In this document: positions 7,279-16,235 of the stretch, one piece after another
Numbering within the stretch: the stretch's first letter is position 1
Layout of the letters: each line of letters opens with the position of its first letter
NCBI GenBank assembly: GCA_025356695.1
Contig: JANXSE010000266.1
Coordinates: forward strand, 1 to 33,531
Direction of reading: 5' to 3'
Source: Betaproteobacteria bacterium
GTDB taxonomy: Bacteria; Pseudomonadota; Gammaproteobacteria; Burkholderiales; SG8-41
Length of the DNA stretch: 33,531 nt
The notes under the pieces: generated by a model
Databases searched by the model: none
Told to the model about the DNA's origin: nothing
What the model saw: only the letters and a program-made list of their open reading frames with translations
Program-made: the position numbers and the translations under genes

Positions 7279-8768
7279 GTTACATACTGGCGCTCGATCA
7301 GGGCACCACGAGTTCGCGCGCCATTGTGTTTGACCACGGCGGCGCCGTTCGCGCCATGGCGCAAAAGGAATTCACGCAGATTTTTCCGCAGCCGGGCCGG
7401 GTCGAACACGATGCGAACGAAATCTGGGCGACGCAATCGGGGGTGGCCGCTGAAGCCATTGCGCGCGCCGGCATTGCCGTCGGCGATATCGCCGCGATCG
7501 GTATCACGAACCAGCGCGAAACCACGGTGTTGTGGGACCGCACCAGCGGCGAACCGGTGTGTAATGCCATCGTCTGGCAGGACCGGCGCACCGCGGCGGC
7601 CTGCGACGCGCTCAAAGCCGCCGGTCATGCGCCGCTGTTTGCAGAGCGTACGGGCCTGGTGCTCGATGCTTATTTTTCCGGTACTAAACTGGCATGGATG
7701 CTGGATAACGTCAAAGGCGCGCGTACGGCGGCTGAGGCGGGACGCCTTGCCTTCGGCACCATCGATACCTGGCTGGTCTGGAAATTGTCCGGTGGCGCCG
7801 CGCATGTGACCGATGCCAGCAATGCGTCGCGGACCCTGATGTTCAACATACACGGTGGCGATTGGGATGATGAATTGCTGGCCCTGCTGAAGATTCCGCG
7901 GGCAGTATTGCCGCGCGTTGTCGCGTCGAGCGGCGTTGCTGCTGAAACCTCGCGCAAGGTTTTCAATGCGGCAATACCGATAGCCGGCATCGCCGGCGAC
8001 CAGCAGGCCGCATTGTTCGGCCAGCGCTGCACCGCGCCGGGGATGGTCAAGAACACCTACGGCACCGGTTGTTTCATGTTGATGCAAACCGGTTGCGATG
8101 CGGTCGCTTCAGGCAGCAAATTGCTGACGACGACGGCTTGGCGTATCAAGGGGCGCGACAATTTTGCGCTGGAGGGCAGCGTGTTCATGGCCGGTGCCGT
8201 CGTGCAGTGGCTGCGCGACGGACTTGGCATCATCAAGACGTCTGCGGACGTCGGTGCGCTCGCCGCCAGTGTGCCGGACAACGGCGGGGTTTATCTGGTG
8301 CCGGCGTTTGCCGGGCTGGGCGCGCCGCATTGGGATCCGTACGCGCGCGGCACCATCGTCGGGCTGACGCGCGGCAGCAATGCAGGCCATATTGCACGTG
8401 CTGCACTGGAAGGCATTGCCTATCAGGTTGCCGACGTGCTCGAGGCCATGCAGGCTGACTCGGGAATACGTCTTGCTGAACTGCGTGTCGATGGCGGTGC
8501 CACGCAGAACGATTTATTGATGCAGTTCCAAGCGGATATTCTCGGTGTCAGGGTAGTGCGTCCGAAAATCATTGAGACGACGGCGCTGGGTGCGGCTTAT
8601 CTGGCCGGGCTGGGGGTGGGCTACTGGGGCAGTGCCGCGGAGATTAATGCGCAGTGGCAGGCTGAGCGAGTATTCGAGCCGGCGATGCGGCGGGAGGCTG
8701 CGGACGCCTTGTGTGCGCAGTGGCGTCGCGCTCTCGGCCGCGCGGCTGCCTGGGCCGCGCGCGATTAG
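7275..8768 (+). CDS. glpK: Glycerol kinase
   Basis: A 497-residue FGGY-family kinase that phosphorylates glycerol with ATP to sn-glycerol 3-phosphate. Family motifs run the full length: [15 protein letters not shown] at the N-terminus, [66 protein letters not shown], the FGGY-like [20 protein letters not shown], and [18 protein letters not shown]. The start is GTG at 7275, overlapping the GDPD stop (GTGA); a longer in-frame start at 7212 lies inside the GDPD gene and adds residues not seen in the family. Length is normal for GlpK. Pairing with a phosphodiesterase rather than with glpF/glpD suggests a module that converges on glycerol 3-phosphate. Confidence 0.97.
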   Translation: MSYILALDQGTTSSRAIVFDHGGAVRAMAQKEFTQIFPQPGRVEHDANEIWATQSGVAAEAIARAGIAVGDIAAIGITNQRETTVLWDRTSGEPVCNAIVWQDRRTAAACDALKAAGHAPLFAERTGLVLDAYFSGTKLAWMLDNVKGARTAAEAGRLAFGTIDTWLVWKLSGGAAHVTDASNASRTLMFNIHGGDWDDELLALLKIPRAVLPRVVASSGVAAETSRKVFNAAIPIAGIAGDQQAALFGQRCTAPGMVKNTYGTGCFMLMQTGCDAVASGSKLLTTTAWRIKGRDNFALEGSVFMAGAVVQWLRDGLGIIKTSADVGALAASVPDNGGVYLVPAFAGLGAPHWDPYARGTIVGLTRGSNAGHIARAALEGIAYQVADVLEAMQADSGIRLAELRVDGGATQNDLLMQFQADILGVRVVRPKIIETTALGAAYLAGLGVGYWGSAAEINAQWQAERVFEPAMRREAADALCAQWRRALGRAAAWAARD

Positions 8769-8797
8769 TCTTTCGGGGCGATCAGGGATCGTCCGGT

Positions 8798-9007
8798 TTA
8801 GTCCGGTGTGCGGGCTACCGCGCGCCAGAAACGCAGGCGCTGATACAAGCCGTGGGGATTCATCGCATGCAGCATGCGTTTCGAAGCGGCGACGATTTCA
8901 TCCACGTAGAGCACGCCCAGCAGCATGGCGATGGCAAAAACGTTGACGATTAACAACACATCGGCAAAATCGACCGAAATTCCTTCGTGCAGCGTATCGA
9001 TGGGCAT
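8798..9007 (-). CDS. Small single-pass membrane protein, unknown function
   Basis: A 69-residue product starting MPIDTLHEGISVDF. It has one strong hydrophobic segment, ADVLLIVNVFAIAMLLGVLY (residues about 15-34), then an amphipathic basic tail including SKRMLHAMNPHGLYQRLRFW. The ATG at 9007 has AAAGGA seven bases upstream, a good ribosome binding site, and the gene fills the gap between glpK and the next intergenic region. It is transcribed opposite to glpK, converging on it. I do not recognise the family. An 8-bp inverted repeat lies in its 5' region. Confidence 0.6.
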   Translation of the reverse strand: MPIDTLHEGISVDFADVLLIVNVFAIAMLLGVLYVDEIVAASKRMLHAMNPHGLYQRLRFWRAVARTPD

Positions 9008-9027
9008 TTTGTGTCCTTTATTCAGTC

Positions 9028-9052
9028 TGTTGCTGCAATACGATCAGCAACA
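9028..9052. repeat. 8-bp inverted repeat upstream of the small membrane protein gene
   Basis: TGTTGCTG (9028-9035) and CAGCAACA (9045-9052) are perfect inverted arms separated by 9 bases. They lie about 20 bases upstream of the ATG at 9007, so they could be an operator or a leader hairpin next to the ribosome binding site of the minus-strand gene. Confidence 0.5.
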
Positions 9053-9271
9053 ACCGTGCCAAATAATAATTACAAATAATCAATACGTTATATATTAATA
9101 ACGACGAATCTGTGCACAACTATAGCACATATTCTGCTGCGACGCACCAATTCGTTGCGCTACAGGGACTTAGCATTGGTATTTCGAGTGGTTGGCGCAG
9201 GTGCGCGCCGGGTGGTGTAGCACCACCCTGATTTGCGCCGGGCATGCGCAGCCGGCGCAGCGCTTAAGTGT
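9053..9271. other. A/T-rich intergenic region with a G/C hairpin
   Basis: Bases about 9060-9130 are strongly A/T-rich and likely hold the promoter of the minus-strand gene starting at 9007, though no -35/-10 pair is convincing. Toward the gcdH end lies a perfect hairpin, GGGTGGTG (9210-9217), loop TAG, CACCACCC (9221-9228). It sits 44 bases after the gcdH stop and could end or stabilise that transcript, but no U-tract follows on either strand. I see no gene here. Confidence 0.45.
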
Positions 9272-10462
9272 CTAGAAAGCGGAAAGGCCGGTCTGGGCGC
9301 GACCGAGGATCAGCGCGTGAATGTCGGCGGTGCCTTCGTAGGTGTTGACGACTTCGAGATTCATCAAGTGGCGGATGACATGAAATTCGTCATGGATGCC
9401 GTTGCCGCCGTGCATGTCGCGCGCGAGACGCGAGATATCCAGCGCCTTGCCAGCGTTGTTGCGCTTGAGTAATGAAACCATTTCTGGCGCGGCGCGGCCC
9501 TCGTCCATCAGACGGCCGAGGCGCAGCACGCTTTGCAGACCCAGCGTGATTTCGGTCTGCATATTGGCGAGCTTCAACTGGATCAGCTGGTTGGCGGCAA
9601 GGGGGCGGCCGAACTGCTTGCGCGCCATGGTGTAGTCGCGCGCGGCGTGCCAGCAGAATTCGGCGGCGCCCATCGACCCCCATGCGATCCCGTAGCGTGC
9701 CTTGTTCAGACAACTCATCGGCCCCTTGATGCCGCTGACGCCGGGCAGCATGTTTTCTTCCGGTACGAAAACGTTGTCCATGACGACTTCGCCGGTGATC
9801 GAAACGCGCAGGCTGAATTTCCCTTCGATTTTCGGTGAGGAGAGTCCCTTCGCGCCTTTTTCAAGCAGGAAACCGTGGATAACGCCATCGTCTGTTTTTG
9901 CCCAGACCAGAAACACGTCGGCGACCGGCGCATTGGATATCCACATCTTGGCGCCGTTGAGCAGATAGCCGCCGTCGGTTTTTTTCGCGCGCGTGATCAT
10001 ACCCATGGGGTCGGAGCCGTGATCGGGTTCGGTCAGGCCGAAGCAGCCGACCCATTCGCCGGTGGCGAGTTTGGGCAGATATTTCTGCCGCTGTGCCTCG
10101 CTGCCGAAGGCGTGAATCGGGTACATGACGAGGCTGGATTGCACGCCTGCAGTCGAGCGGTAGCCCGAATCGACACGTTCGAGTTCGCGCGCGATCAGGC
10201 CGTAACAAACGTAGCTGACGCCGGCGCAGCCGTAACCCTCGATAGTGGCTCCGAGGAAGCCCATTTCGCCCATTTCATTAAAGACGCCGCGATCAAACGT
10301 CTCGTGGCGGTGCGCCATGAGCACGCGCGACATCAGCTTATCCTGGCAATAGGCGCGTGCCGAATCGCGCACCATGCGCTCGTCTTCGCTCAGCTGGTCA
10401 TCGAACAGCAGTGCGTCGTCCCACTTGAAGGTCGGTTTGGCGGAAGATGAGGGGGCGCTCAC
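9272..10462 (-). CDS. gcdH: Glutaryl-CoA dehydrogenase
   Basis: A 396-residue FAD-dependent acyl-CoA dehydrogenase that oxidises and decarboxylates glutaryl-CoA to crotonyl-CoA, passing electrons to ETF. Recognisable parts are [20 protein letters not shown] (FAD/substrate region), [77 protein letters not shown], and the catalytic glutamate (about E376) in [17 protein letters not shown]. Presence of VNTYEGT with IRHLMNLE is characteristic of GcdH. The GTG at 10462 with AGGAG upstream is the likely start; the frame extends 23 codons further without a ribosome binding site. It serves lysine/tryptophan or benzoyl-CoA-type breakdown. It stands alone, divergent from the export operon, and has no adjacent etf or glutarate genes. 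Confidence 0.95.
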   Translation of the reverse strand: MSAPSSSAKPTFKWDDALLFDDQLSEDERMVRDSARAYCQDKLMSRVLMAHRHETFDRGVFNEMGEMGFLGATIEGYGCAGVSYVCYGLIARELERVDSGYRSTAGVQSSLVMYPIHAFGSEAQRQKYLPKLATGEWVGCFGLTEPDHGSDPMGMITRAKKTDGGYLLNGAKMWISNAPVADVFLVWAKTDDGVIHGFLLEKGAKGLSSPKIEGKFSLRVSITGEVVMDNVFVPEENMLPGVSGIKGPMSCLNKARYGIAWGSMGAAEFCWHAARDYTMARKQFGRPLAANQLIQLKLANMQTEITLGLQSVLRLGRLMDEGRAAPEMVSLLKRNNAGKALDISRLARDMHGGNGIHDEFHVIRHLMNLEVVNTYEGTADIHALILGRAQTGLSAF

Positions 10463-10531
10463 GACGGTCTCCTGATAAAATTCAAGGTTATTGTACTGCG
10501 AATCCTGCGCGCGTCCGCGCGCCGATGCCAA

Positions 10532-11749
10532 ATGTCCGAATCCGATCTCTCGAAGCTGAAAATCTCCCGCGACCCCGCGGCTGCGCCTGTTAAGTCGCGG
10601 CGACGCGGTCTGAAGCGCATCGTTTTAATTGTGCTTGTCCTTGCGGTGGCGGCGCTACTGGTGGCGCGCAGCGTGATGGCGCCGGTCGAGGTGGAAACGG
10701 CGACCGTATCCGTGGCCTACCGTTCGCAGTCTTATACGCAGTTGAATGCGACCGGTTACGTGGTCGCGCAGCGCAAAGCTGCGGTGGCGTCGAAGGCGAC
10801 CGGACGGCTGGAGTGGCTGGGCGTGCGCGAAGGCTCGGTGGTACGCCAGAACGACGTGCTGGCGCGGCTGGAAAACCGCGACGTTACGGCATCGATGGAG
10901 CAGGCGGCGGCGAACATCAAGGTGACGCAGGCGAATCTCGAGCAGGGCGAAGCCGAACTGAACGAGGCGGAGCGCAACTTCAACCGTTCGCGCGATCTGC
11001 TGGCGAAAAAATTTGTTTCGCCGGCGGCGCACGATATCGCGGTTGGCAGGCTTGAGAAGGCGAGGGCCGCGGTGAGCGGTTATCGCGCCGCCATCTCGGT
11101 GGCGCAGGCCAACCACCGTGCATCGCAGGTTGCCGTCGAGCAAACGCTGATCCGCGCGCCGTTCGACGGTGTGGTGCTGACGAAGAACGCCAACGTCGGT
11201 GATGTGATCACGCCGTTTTCGTCGGCGCTGGGTTCGCAGGCGGCGGTGGTGACGATGGCCGATATGACGACACTGGAAGTCGAAGCCGACGTTTCGGAGT
11301 CGAATCTCGCCAAGGTCAAAATCGATCAGCCCTGCGAGATACAACTCGATGCGCTGCCCGACACGCGTTTCCGCGGCAGGCTGCTGCGGCTGGTGCCGAC
11401 AGTCGACCGTTCGAAGGCCACAGTGCTGGCGAAGGTGCGTTTTGCCGAACTCGATCCGCGCATCCTGCCGGAAATGAGTGCCAAGGTTTCTTTTCTGTCG
11501 CAGGAAGTTCCCGAGGCCGAGCGCGGCGCCCGCGTTGCGGTTCATCCGGCGGCGGTCGTGACACGGGACGGCAAGAGCGTGGTCTTCTCCGTCCGCGACG
11601 GGCGTGCGGTGCAACTGGCGGTGGAGGCCGGTGACAAACTCGGCGAACTTCTCGAGATCAAGTCGGGTGTTGCCGCCGGTGACAAACTGGTGCTGCGTCC
11701 TGCCGAGAAACTGCGTGACGGTATGCGCGTCGTGCAGGGCGCGCGCTGA
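10532..11749 (+). CDS. Periplasmic adaptor subunit (HlyD/MacA-like membrane fusion protein)
   Basis: A 405-residue adaptor of tripartite export pumps. A short basic cytoplasmic N-terminus (KSRRRGLKR) precedes one inner-membrane anchor, [20 protein letters not shown]. Next come the first half of the biotinyl-lipoyl domain ([38 protein letters not shown]), an alpha-helical hairpin of about residues 125-205 rich in Ala/Glu/Gln, and the second lipoyl half [20 protein letters not shown]. Beta-barrel and membrane-proximal domains follow. It is the first gene of a four-gene set with an ABC ATPase and two FtsX-type permeases, so it should bridge the inner-membrane transporter and an outer-membrane channel such as TolC, which is not encoded here. 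Substrate unknown. Confidence 0.93.
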   Translation: MSESDLSKLKISRDPAAAPVKSRRRGLKRIVLIVLVLAVAALLVARSVMAPVEVETATVSVAYRSQSYTQLNATGYVVAQRKAAVASKATGRLEWLGVREGSVVRQNDVLARLENRDVTASMEQAAANIKVTQANLEQGEAELNEAERNFNRSRDLLAKKFVSPAAHDIAVGRLEKARAAVSGYRAAISVAQANHRASQVAVEQTLIRAPFDGVVLTKNANVGDVITPFSSALGSQAAVVTMADMTTLEVEADVSESNLAKVKIDQPCEIQLDALPDTRFRGRLLRLVPTVDRSKATVLAKVRFAELDPRILPEMSAKVSFLSQEVPEAERGARVAVHPAAVVTRDGKSVVFSVRDGRAVQLAVEAGDKLGELLEIKSGVAAGDKLVLRPAEKLRDGMRVVQGAR

Positions 11750-11778
11750 TCGCCGCTGCAGACGGCGTCACACCCGGC

Positions 11779-12465
11779 ATGAATCAGAACACCCAAGCGG
11801 TCGTCGAGATCCGCAATCTCGCCAAGGCCTATCACCGCGGTGGTCAGGTGGTGCCGGTGCTGACCGATATCACACTCGACATTGCCGCCGGCGATTACGT
11901 GGCGCTGATGGGGCCCTCGGGTTCCGGTAAAAGCACGCTGCTCAATCTGATCGCCGGCATTGATAAACCGGATGCCGGCAGCCTGCGCGTCGGCGGCGTC
12001 GACATCGTTATGCTTGACGAGGCGGACCTCGCCGCCTGGCGCGCGCGCAACGTCGGTTTTATATTCCAGTTTTACAACCTGATGCCGGTGCTGACGGCGT
12101 TTGAAAACGTCGAACTGCCGTTGTTGTTGACGGACCTTGATGCGCGCGAGCGCGAGGAGCACGTAACGGCGGCGCTGGCGATGGTCGGTTTGTCCGATCG
12201 CATCGAACACTATCCCTCCGAGTTGTCGGGCGGGCAGCAGCAGCGGGTGGCGATTGCGCGCGCCATCATCACCGACCCGACGATTCTAGTGGCCGACGAG
12301 CCGACCGGTGATCTCGACCGCGCCTCTGCCGAAGACGTGCTAAATCTCATCGATCGGCTGAACCGCGAACTCGGCAAGACCGTGATCATGGTGACCCACG
12401 ATCCGCACGCGGCGGCCAAGGCGCGCAGCATCCGCCAGCTCGACAAGGGCGAGTTGGCGAAGTAG
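11779..12465 (+). CDS. ABC transporter ATP-binding protein (MacB/LolD-type)
   Basis: A 228-residue ATPase with all nucleotide-binding motifs: Walker A GPSGSGKST (about residue 45), Q-loop in FIFQFYNLMPVLTAFENVELP, signature LSGGQQQRVAIARA, Walker B ILVADEPTGDLD, and H-loop MVTHDPHAA. The FYNLMPVLTAFENVELPLLL segment is typical of the MacB/LolD/FtsE branch, whose members drive mechanotransmission rather than carry solute through the membrane. It starts at ATG 11779, 29 bases after the adaptor gene, and is followed 14 bases on by the first permease. It probably powers the two downstream FtsX-type permeases as a heterodimer. Confidence 0.96.
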   Translation: MNQNTQAVVEIRNLAKAYHRGGQVVPVLTDITLDIAAGDYVALMGPSGSGKSTLLNLIAGIDKPDAGSLRVGGVDIVMLDEADLAAWRARNVGFIFQFYNLMPVLTAFENVELPLLLTDLDAREREEHVTAALAMVGLSDRIEHYPSELSGGQQQRVAIARAIITDPTILVADEPTGDLDRASAEDVLNLIDRLNRELGKTVIMVTHDPHAAAKARSIRQLDKGELAK

Positions 12466-12479
12466 CCGGGGTGGCGCGT

Positions 12480-13637
12480 ATGTATTACCTCAAAATGATA
12501 TTCCGCAATGCGCTGCGCCATCGTCTGCGCAGCGGCCTGACGGTGCTCGGCATTGTCGTTGCGATCGTTGCGTTCGGGCTGTTGCGCACCGTCGTCGATG
12601 CCTGGTACGCTGGTGCCGAAGCGGCCTCCAAGTCGCGCCTTGTTTCGCGTAATTCGATTTCTCTCGTGTTTTCGTTGCCGCTGGCGTATTCCAACAAGAT
12701 CCGCCAGATCGACGGCGTGAAAGCGGTGTCGTACGCCAACTGGTTCGGCGGCGTTTACGTCACCGAGAAAAATTTTTTTCCGCAGTTCGCCGTGCATGCG
12801 CCGACGTATTTCGACCTCTATCCGGAGTTTGTCGTGCCGCCGACGCAATTGCGCGATTTTCAGCGCGATCGCAAAGGCGCCATTGTCGGACGGCGGCTGG
12901 CCGACACCTATGGTTTTAAGATTGGCGACAGTGTTAGTCTGCGCGGCACGATTTTTCCGGGTAACTGGGAGTTCGTCATCCGCGGCATCTACGATGGTGC
13001 GGAGAAAAAGACCGACGTCTCACAGTTTTTCTTTCAGTGGGACTATCTGAACGAAACCATGCGCAAGGTCGCGCCGCGGCGCCTCAACTCGGTCGGCGTT
13101 TACATCATCGGCTTGACCGGTGCCGACCGCGCAGCCGAGGTGGCGGCAACCGTGGATGCCACCTTCAAGAATTCGCTGGCGGAAACGCTGACCGAAACGG
13201 AACAGGCTTTCCAGTTGGGTTTTGTTTCGATGACTGAGGCAATCGTGGTGGCGATTCGCATCGTCTCCTATCTGGTCATCTTCATCATCATGGCTGTGAT
13301 GGCGAACACCATGGCGATGACGGTGCGCGAACGCATGACCGAGTATGCCACCTTGAAGGCGCTGGGTTTCGGCGGCGGGCATCTCGCGGCGCTGATTTTC
13401 GGCGAGGCCTCGGTCATATCCGGGGTGGGCGCAATGCTCGGGATTTTTCTGACTTATCCTATTGCCGAAAAATTCGGCAAAGCGACCGGCACGCTGTTTC
13501 CGGCGTTTCGCGTGCATGACGAAACGGTCTATCTGCAACTGGCCTGCGCGGCATTGATCGCCGTGACCGCCGCGCTGGTGCCTTGCTGGCGGGCGGCGCG
13601 CGTGCGCATTGTCGATGGTCTGCGCAATATCGGTTAA
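12480..13637 (+). CDS. FtsX-like ABC transporter permease, first of pair
   Basis: A MacB/FtsX-type permease of about 385 residues. TM1 (GLTVLGIVVAIVAFGLL) lies near the N-terminus, then a periplasmic domain of roughly 220 residues. Three C-terminal helices follow, the first in AIRIVSYLVIFIIMAVMANT, then the conserved MTVRERMTEYATLKALGF coupling helix. The translation start may be ATG 12480 or an in-frame GTG at 12471; the ATG has GGGGTGG at better spacing. It lies directly after the ATPase gene and 2 bases before the second permease gene. Unlike MacB, the ATPase is a separate polypeptide. It probably forms a heterodimer with its neighbour. Confidence 0.93.
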   Translation: MYYLKMIFRNALRHRLRSGLTVLGIVVAIVAFGLLRTVVDAWYAGAEAASKSRLVSRNSISLVFSLPLAYSNKIRQIDGVKAVSYANWFGGVYVTEKNFFPQFAVHAPTYFDLYPEFVVPPTQLRDFQRDRKGAIVGRRLADTYGFKIGDSVSLRGTIFPGNWEFVIRGIYDGAEKKTDVSQFFFQWDYLNETMRKVAPRRLNSVGVYIIGLTGADRAAEVAATVDATFKNSLAETLTETEQAFQLGFVSMTEAIVVAIRIVSYLVIFIIMAVMANTMAMTVRERMTEYATLKALGFGGGHLAALIFGEASVISGVGAMLGIFLTYPIAEKFGKATGTLFPAFRVHDETVYLQLACAALIAVTAALVPCWRAARVRIVDGLRNIG

Positions 13638-13639
13638 CG

Positions 13640-14806
13640 ATGAAGATCCCGTATTCATACACATTCCGCAATTTGTGGGCGCGCAAATGGACCACGCTGC
13701 TGACGGTGGGCGGCATGGCGCTGGTGGTGTTCGTGTTTTCGACCGTGTTGATGCTGGAAGAGGGGCTGCGCAAGACCATGGTCGAGACCGGCTCCTACGA
13801 CAATGTCGTGGTCATCCGTCGTTCCTCGCAGACCGAGGTGCAGAGCATCGTCGACCGCACGCAGGCGGCGCTGCTCGAGAGCCAGCCGGCAATTGCGCTG
13901 GGCGGCGACGGCGCGCGGATGATTTCGAAAGAAACTGTGGTGCTGGTCAATCTGAACAAGCGCGACAGCGGCCGGCCAACCAATGTCATGGTGCGCGGTG
14001 TCGGGGCGGGGGCGGTTGTGTTGCGGCCGCAGGTGAAAATCATCGAAGGCCGGATGTTTCGGCCTGGCGCTTCAGAAATCGTCGCCGGACGTAGCGCAGC
14101 CGACCGTTTCACCGGCGCCGGCATTGGCGAGATGCTGCGGTTCGGCCAGCGCGAGTGGCGCGTCGTCGGCGTATTCGATGCCCGCAAGAGCGGCTTTGAT
14201 TCGGAAATCTGGGGCGACGCCGACCAGTTGATGCAGGCATTCCGTCGTCCGGTCTACTCGGCGGTGGTCGCCAAGCTCAGCGACACTGCGCGTTTTGATG
14301 AATTCAAGAAAGACGTTGAAAGCGATCCACGCCTCACCGTCGAGGCCAAGCGTGAGACGGTGTTCTATGCCGACCAGTCCGAGGTGCTGGCCAACTTCAT
14401 CAAGTATCTGGGTTTGACGCTGTCGATCATCTTTTCGATCGGTGCGGTGATCGGCGCGATGATCACCATGTATGCCTCGGTGGCGAGCCGCACCGCGGAG
14501 ATCGGCACCTTGCGCGCGCTTGGTTTCCGGCGGCGCAGCGTGCTCGCCGCGTTTTTGCTGGAAGCAGCGCTGCTCGGCATCACGGGCGGCGTGATCGGGC
14601 TGTTCTTCGCCTCGTTCATGCAGTTGTTCACCATTTCAACGATGAACTGGCAGTCGTTTTCGGAGCTGGCGTTCAGTTTTACACTGACGCCGGCGATCGC
14701 GCTGAAGACGGTGGCGTTTGCCCTGTTCATGGGCGTGGTCGGCGGTTTTCTGCCGGCGATCCGCGCCTCCAATCTCAAAATCGTCGACGCCCTGCGCGCC
14801 GTTTAA
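13640..14806 (+). CDS. FtsX-like ABC transporter permease, second of pair
   Basis: A 388-residue paralogue of the preceding permease, with TM1 in KWTTLLTVGGMALVVFVFST, a periplasmic domain of about 220 residues, and a C-terminal bundle of three helices. The cytoplasmic coupling segment MYASVASRTAEIGTLRALGF matches the FtsX consensus. The ATG at 13640 is two bases after the previous stop; a longer frame starting at 13583 would overlap the previous gene without a ribosome binding site. The four genes 10532-14806 form one operon of adaptor, ATPase and two permeases. The exported substrate (macrolide, peptide, lipid or lipoprotein) cannot be inferred. Confidence 0.94.
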   Translation: MKIPYSYTFRNLWARKWTTLLTVGGMALVVFVFSTVLMLEEGLRKTMVETGSYDNVVVIRRSSQTEVQSIVDRTQAALLESQPAIALGGDGARMISKETVVLVNLNKRDSGRPTNVMVRGVGAGAVVLRPQVKIIEGRMFRPGASEIVAGRSAADRFTGAGIGEMLRFGQREWRVVGVFDARKSGFDSEIWGDADQLMQAFRRPVYSAVVAKLSDTARFDEFKKDVESDPRLTVEAKRETVFYADQSEVLANFIKYLGLTLSIIFSIGAVIGAMITMYASVASRTAEIGTLRALGFRRRSVLAAFLLEAALLGITGGVIGLFFASFMQLFTISTMNWQSFSELAFSFTLTPAIALKTVAFALFMGVVGGFLPAIRASNLKIVDALRAV

Positions 14807-14824
14807 GCAACGCCTGGGCGGCGG

Positions 14825-15364
14825 TCAGGGTTTGACCGCTTCGATCGTGCCCATGTGGAAGGGGAAGGCCCCTTTGCGCCGGTCGTCGAAATAGTGCGTC
14901 AGCGTGTTGCGCACCGTGGCAAAGGCGATTTCGTTCCAGGGAATTTCGGCTTCGTCGAACAGTTTGAGTTCGAGCGTTTCTTCGCCGGGACTGAAATCGA
15001 GATCGAGCAGGCGCGCGCGGAACAGCAAATACACCTGGCTGATGTGCGGAATGTTGTAGAGCGCGTAGAGCGAATCGATCTCGACGCGGGCATTGGCTTC
15101 TTCGAGCGTTTCGCGCATCGCACCTTGAAAGGTGGTTTCGCCGTTTTCCATGAAGCCGGCGGGCAGCGTCCAGAGGCCGCGTCGTGGTTCAATGGCACGG
15201 CGGCAGAGCAGGATTTTGCGCTCCCACTCGGGGATGCAGCCGACCACCATCTTGGGGTTCTGGTAGTGGATCATGCCGCAGGCCGTGCAGACGTGGCGCG
15301 GCAGCGAGTCGCCTTCAGGGATGCGCAGCGCGACGGGGGCGCTGCAGTGGCTGCAGAATTTCAT
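14825..15364 (-). CDS. Nudix hydrolase with N-terminal zinc ribbon
   Basis: A 179-residue protein. The N-terminus carries two Cys pairs, CSHC and CTAC, about 20 residues apart, making a zinc ribbon like those of NudC-type hydrolases. The Nudix fold follows, with the box GFMENGETTFQGAMRETLEE giving the metal-binding glutamates. The usual Gly near the end of the box is replaced by Asn (REtlEEaNa). Nudix enzymes hydrolyse nucleoside diphosphate derivatives; the zinc ribbon suggests an NAD(H)-pyrophosphatase-like or ADP-ribose-type substrate, but the full NudC substrate motif is not seen. The start is ATG 15364 immediately before the zinc ribbon; an ATG 48 bases upstream adds residues outside the domain. 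It converges on the export operon. Confidence 0.88.
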   Translation of the reverse strand: MKFCSHCSAPVALRIPEGDSLPRHVCTACGMIHYQNPKMVVGCIPEWERKILLCRRAIEPRRGLWTLPAGFMENGETTFQGAMRETLEEANARVEIDSLYALYNIPHISQVYLLFRARLLDLDFSPGEETLELKLFDEAEIPWNEIAFATVRNTLTHYFDDRRKGAFPFHMGTIEAVKP

Positions 15365-15470
15365 TTCGGTGTCCGAGGCAATGAAGAATGCTACCACACG
15401 CAGATTGCGCATTTATGGCGCTGCCGCAGCGGCGGGCGTGGCTTCCGTCACAGGCAACGCCCGCGTCACA

Positions 15471-15479
15471 TGATATGAT
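15471..15479 (+). promoter_or_regulatory. Extended -10 promoter before the Ala/Pro-tailed protein gene
   Basis: TGATATGAT fits the extended -10 consensus TGnTATAAT, which can compensate for a poor -35; no TTGACA-like box is at the right distance. Transcription would start near 15486, about 34 bases before the ATG at 15520. Confidence 0.5.
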
Positions 15480-15519
15480 TACAAGCTGCAATACTTGAAA
15501 TTTCATGGGGGAAGCAAAA

Positions 15520-16134
15520 ATGAGCGATAAAGTAAAGATGATTCTCGTGGGCGTCGTTTCGCTGCTCGTCGGTGCTGCCGCTGGCGGTGGATTCGGCATG
15601 ATGCAGGTTGACGAAGTAACCCAGCAGTTGAATGCGGCGAACCAGCAGAAGGACGAGGCGCTCAAGGGCCTCGACCGCGCGAAGAAAATGCCCGATGAGT
15701 CGGCGAAGAAATTCGGCAAGGACCTCGCTGCGCTGGCGACTGCGGCCGGTGCCGCGACCGATGACCCGGCCAAGACCATCGACGCTACCCGTGCACTGCT
15801 GACGGCGCGCGACCAGATCCGTGCGTCGCTCGACGGCGTGCGTGCTTCGATGGATGGCGACATGGATGCGCTGGCCACGGAACTCGGTGCGGCGAACCCG
15901 AATGCCGACAAGATCAAAGTCGCGCTGGAGTCGCTCAAGCAGAACTGGCCCGCCAAGGAGCAGGCGATTGAAGCGGCATCGCGCAAGCTGCTCGTCGATC
16001 TCGGCCTGTTGCAGGCGCCGCCAGCACCGAAAGTCGAGGCTGCTCCCGCGCCGGCTGCTGCCGCACCCGCGCCTGCCGCCACCGCACCCGCAGCCGTCGC
16101 GGCTCCCGCTGCCGCGCCCGCCGCGAAAAAGTAA
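15520..16134 (+). CDS. Membrane-anchored hypothetical protein with helical region and Ala/Pro-rich tail
   Basis: A 204-residue protein of no family I recognise. A short basic N-terminus is followed by one hydrophobic segment, MILVGVVSLLVGAAAGGGFG, which acts as an uncleaved anchor or signal. Residues about 35-165 are charged and predicted helical, with many Ala, Lys, Asp and Gln. The last 40 or so residues are a low-complexity Ala/Pro tail ending AAKK. The ATG at 15520 is favoured by the GGGGGAAG immediately upstream, which lies inside the longer frame starting at 15505. It is a single-gene unit with its own promoter and strong terminator. The Ala/Pro tail suggests an extended cell-wall-spanning or flexible periplasmic segment; function is unknown. 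Confidence 0.75.
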   Translation: MSDKVKMILVGVVSLLVGAAAGGGFGMMQVDEVTQQLNAANQQKDEALKGLDRAKKMPDESAKKFGKDLAALATAAGAATDDPAKTIDATRALLTARDQIRASLDGVRASMDGDMDALATELGAANPNADKIKVALESLKQNWPAKEQAIEAASRKLLVDLGLLQAPPAPKVEAAPAPAAAAPAPAATAPAAVAAPAAAPAAKK

Positions 16135-16150
16135 TTTAGCTGGTCACAGG

Positions 16151-16190
16151 AAAATGCCGCCGCCGGGTGATCCGGCGGCGGCATTTTTTT
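16151..16190. terminator. Bidirectional Rho-independent terminator
   Basis: ATGCCGCCGCCGG (16154-16166) pairs perfectly with CCGGCGGCGGCAT (16172-16184) around the loop GTGAT, and flanking AAA/TTT extends the stem. A run of seven T (16184-16190) follows on the plus strand, ending the gene at 15520-16134. Four A at 16151-16154 give a short U-tract on the minus strand, so it may also end the SulP transcript. Confidence 0.92.
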
Positions 16191-16235
16191 CGTCGTTCAG
16201 ATGTTTGCAGGGATGGCGCCGAATGGCGCGAGGCC

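Noticed and set aside
9210..9228. Rho-independent terminator for gcdH
   Set aside because: The 8-bp GC hairpin is perfect but is not followed by a U-tract on either strand, so it is kept only as a hairpin.
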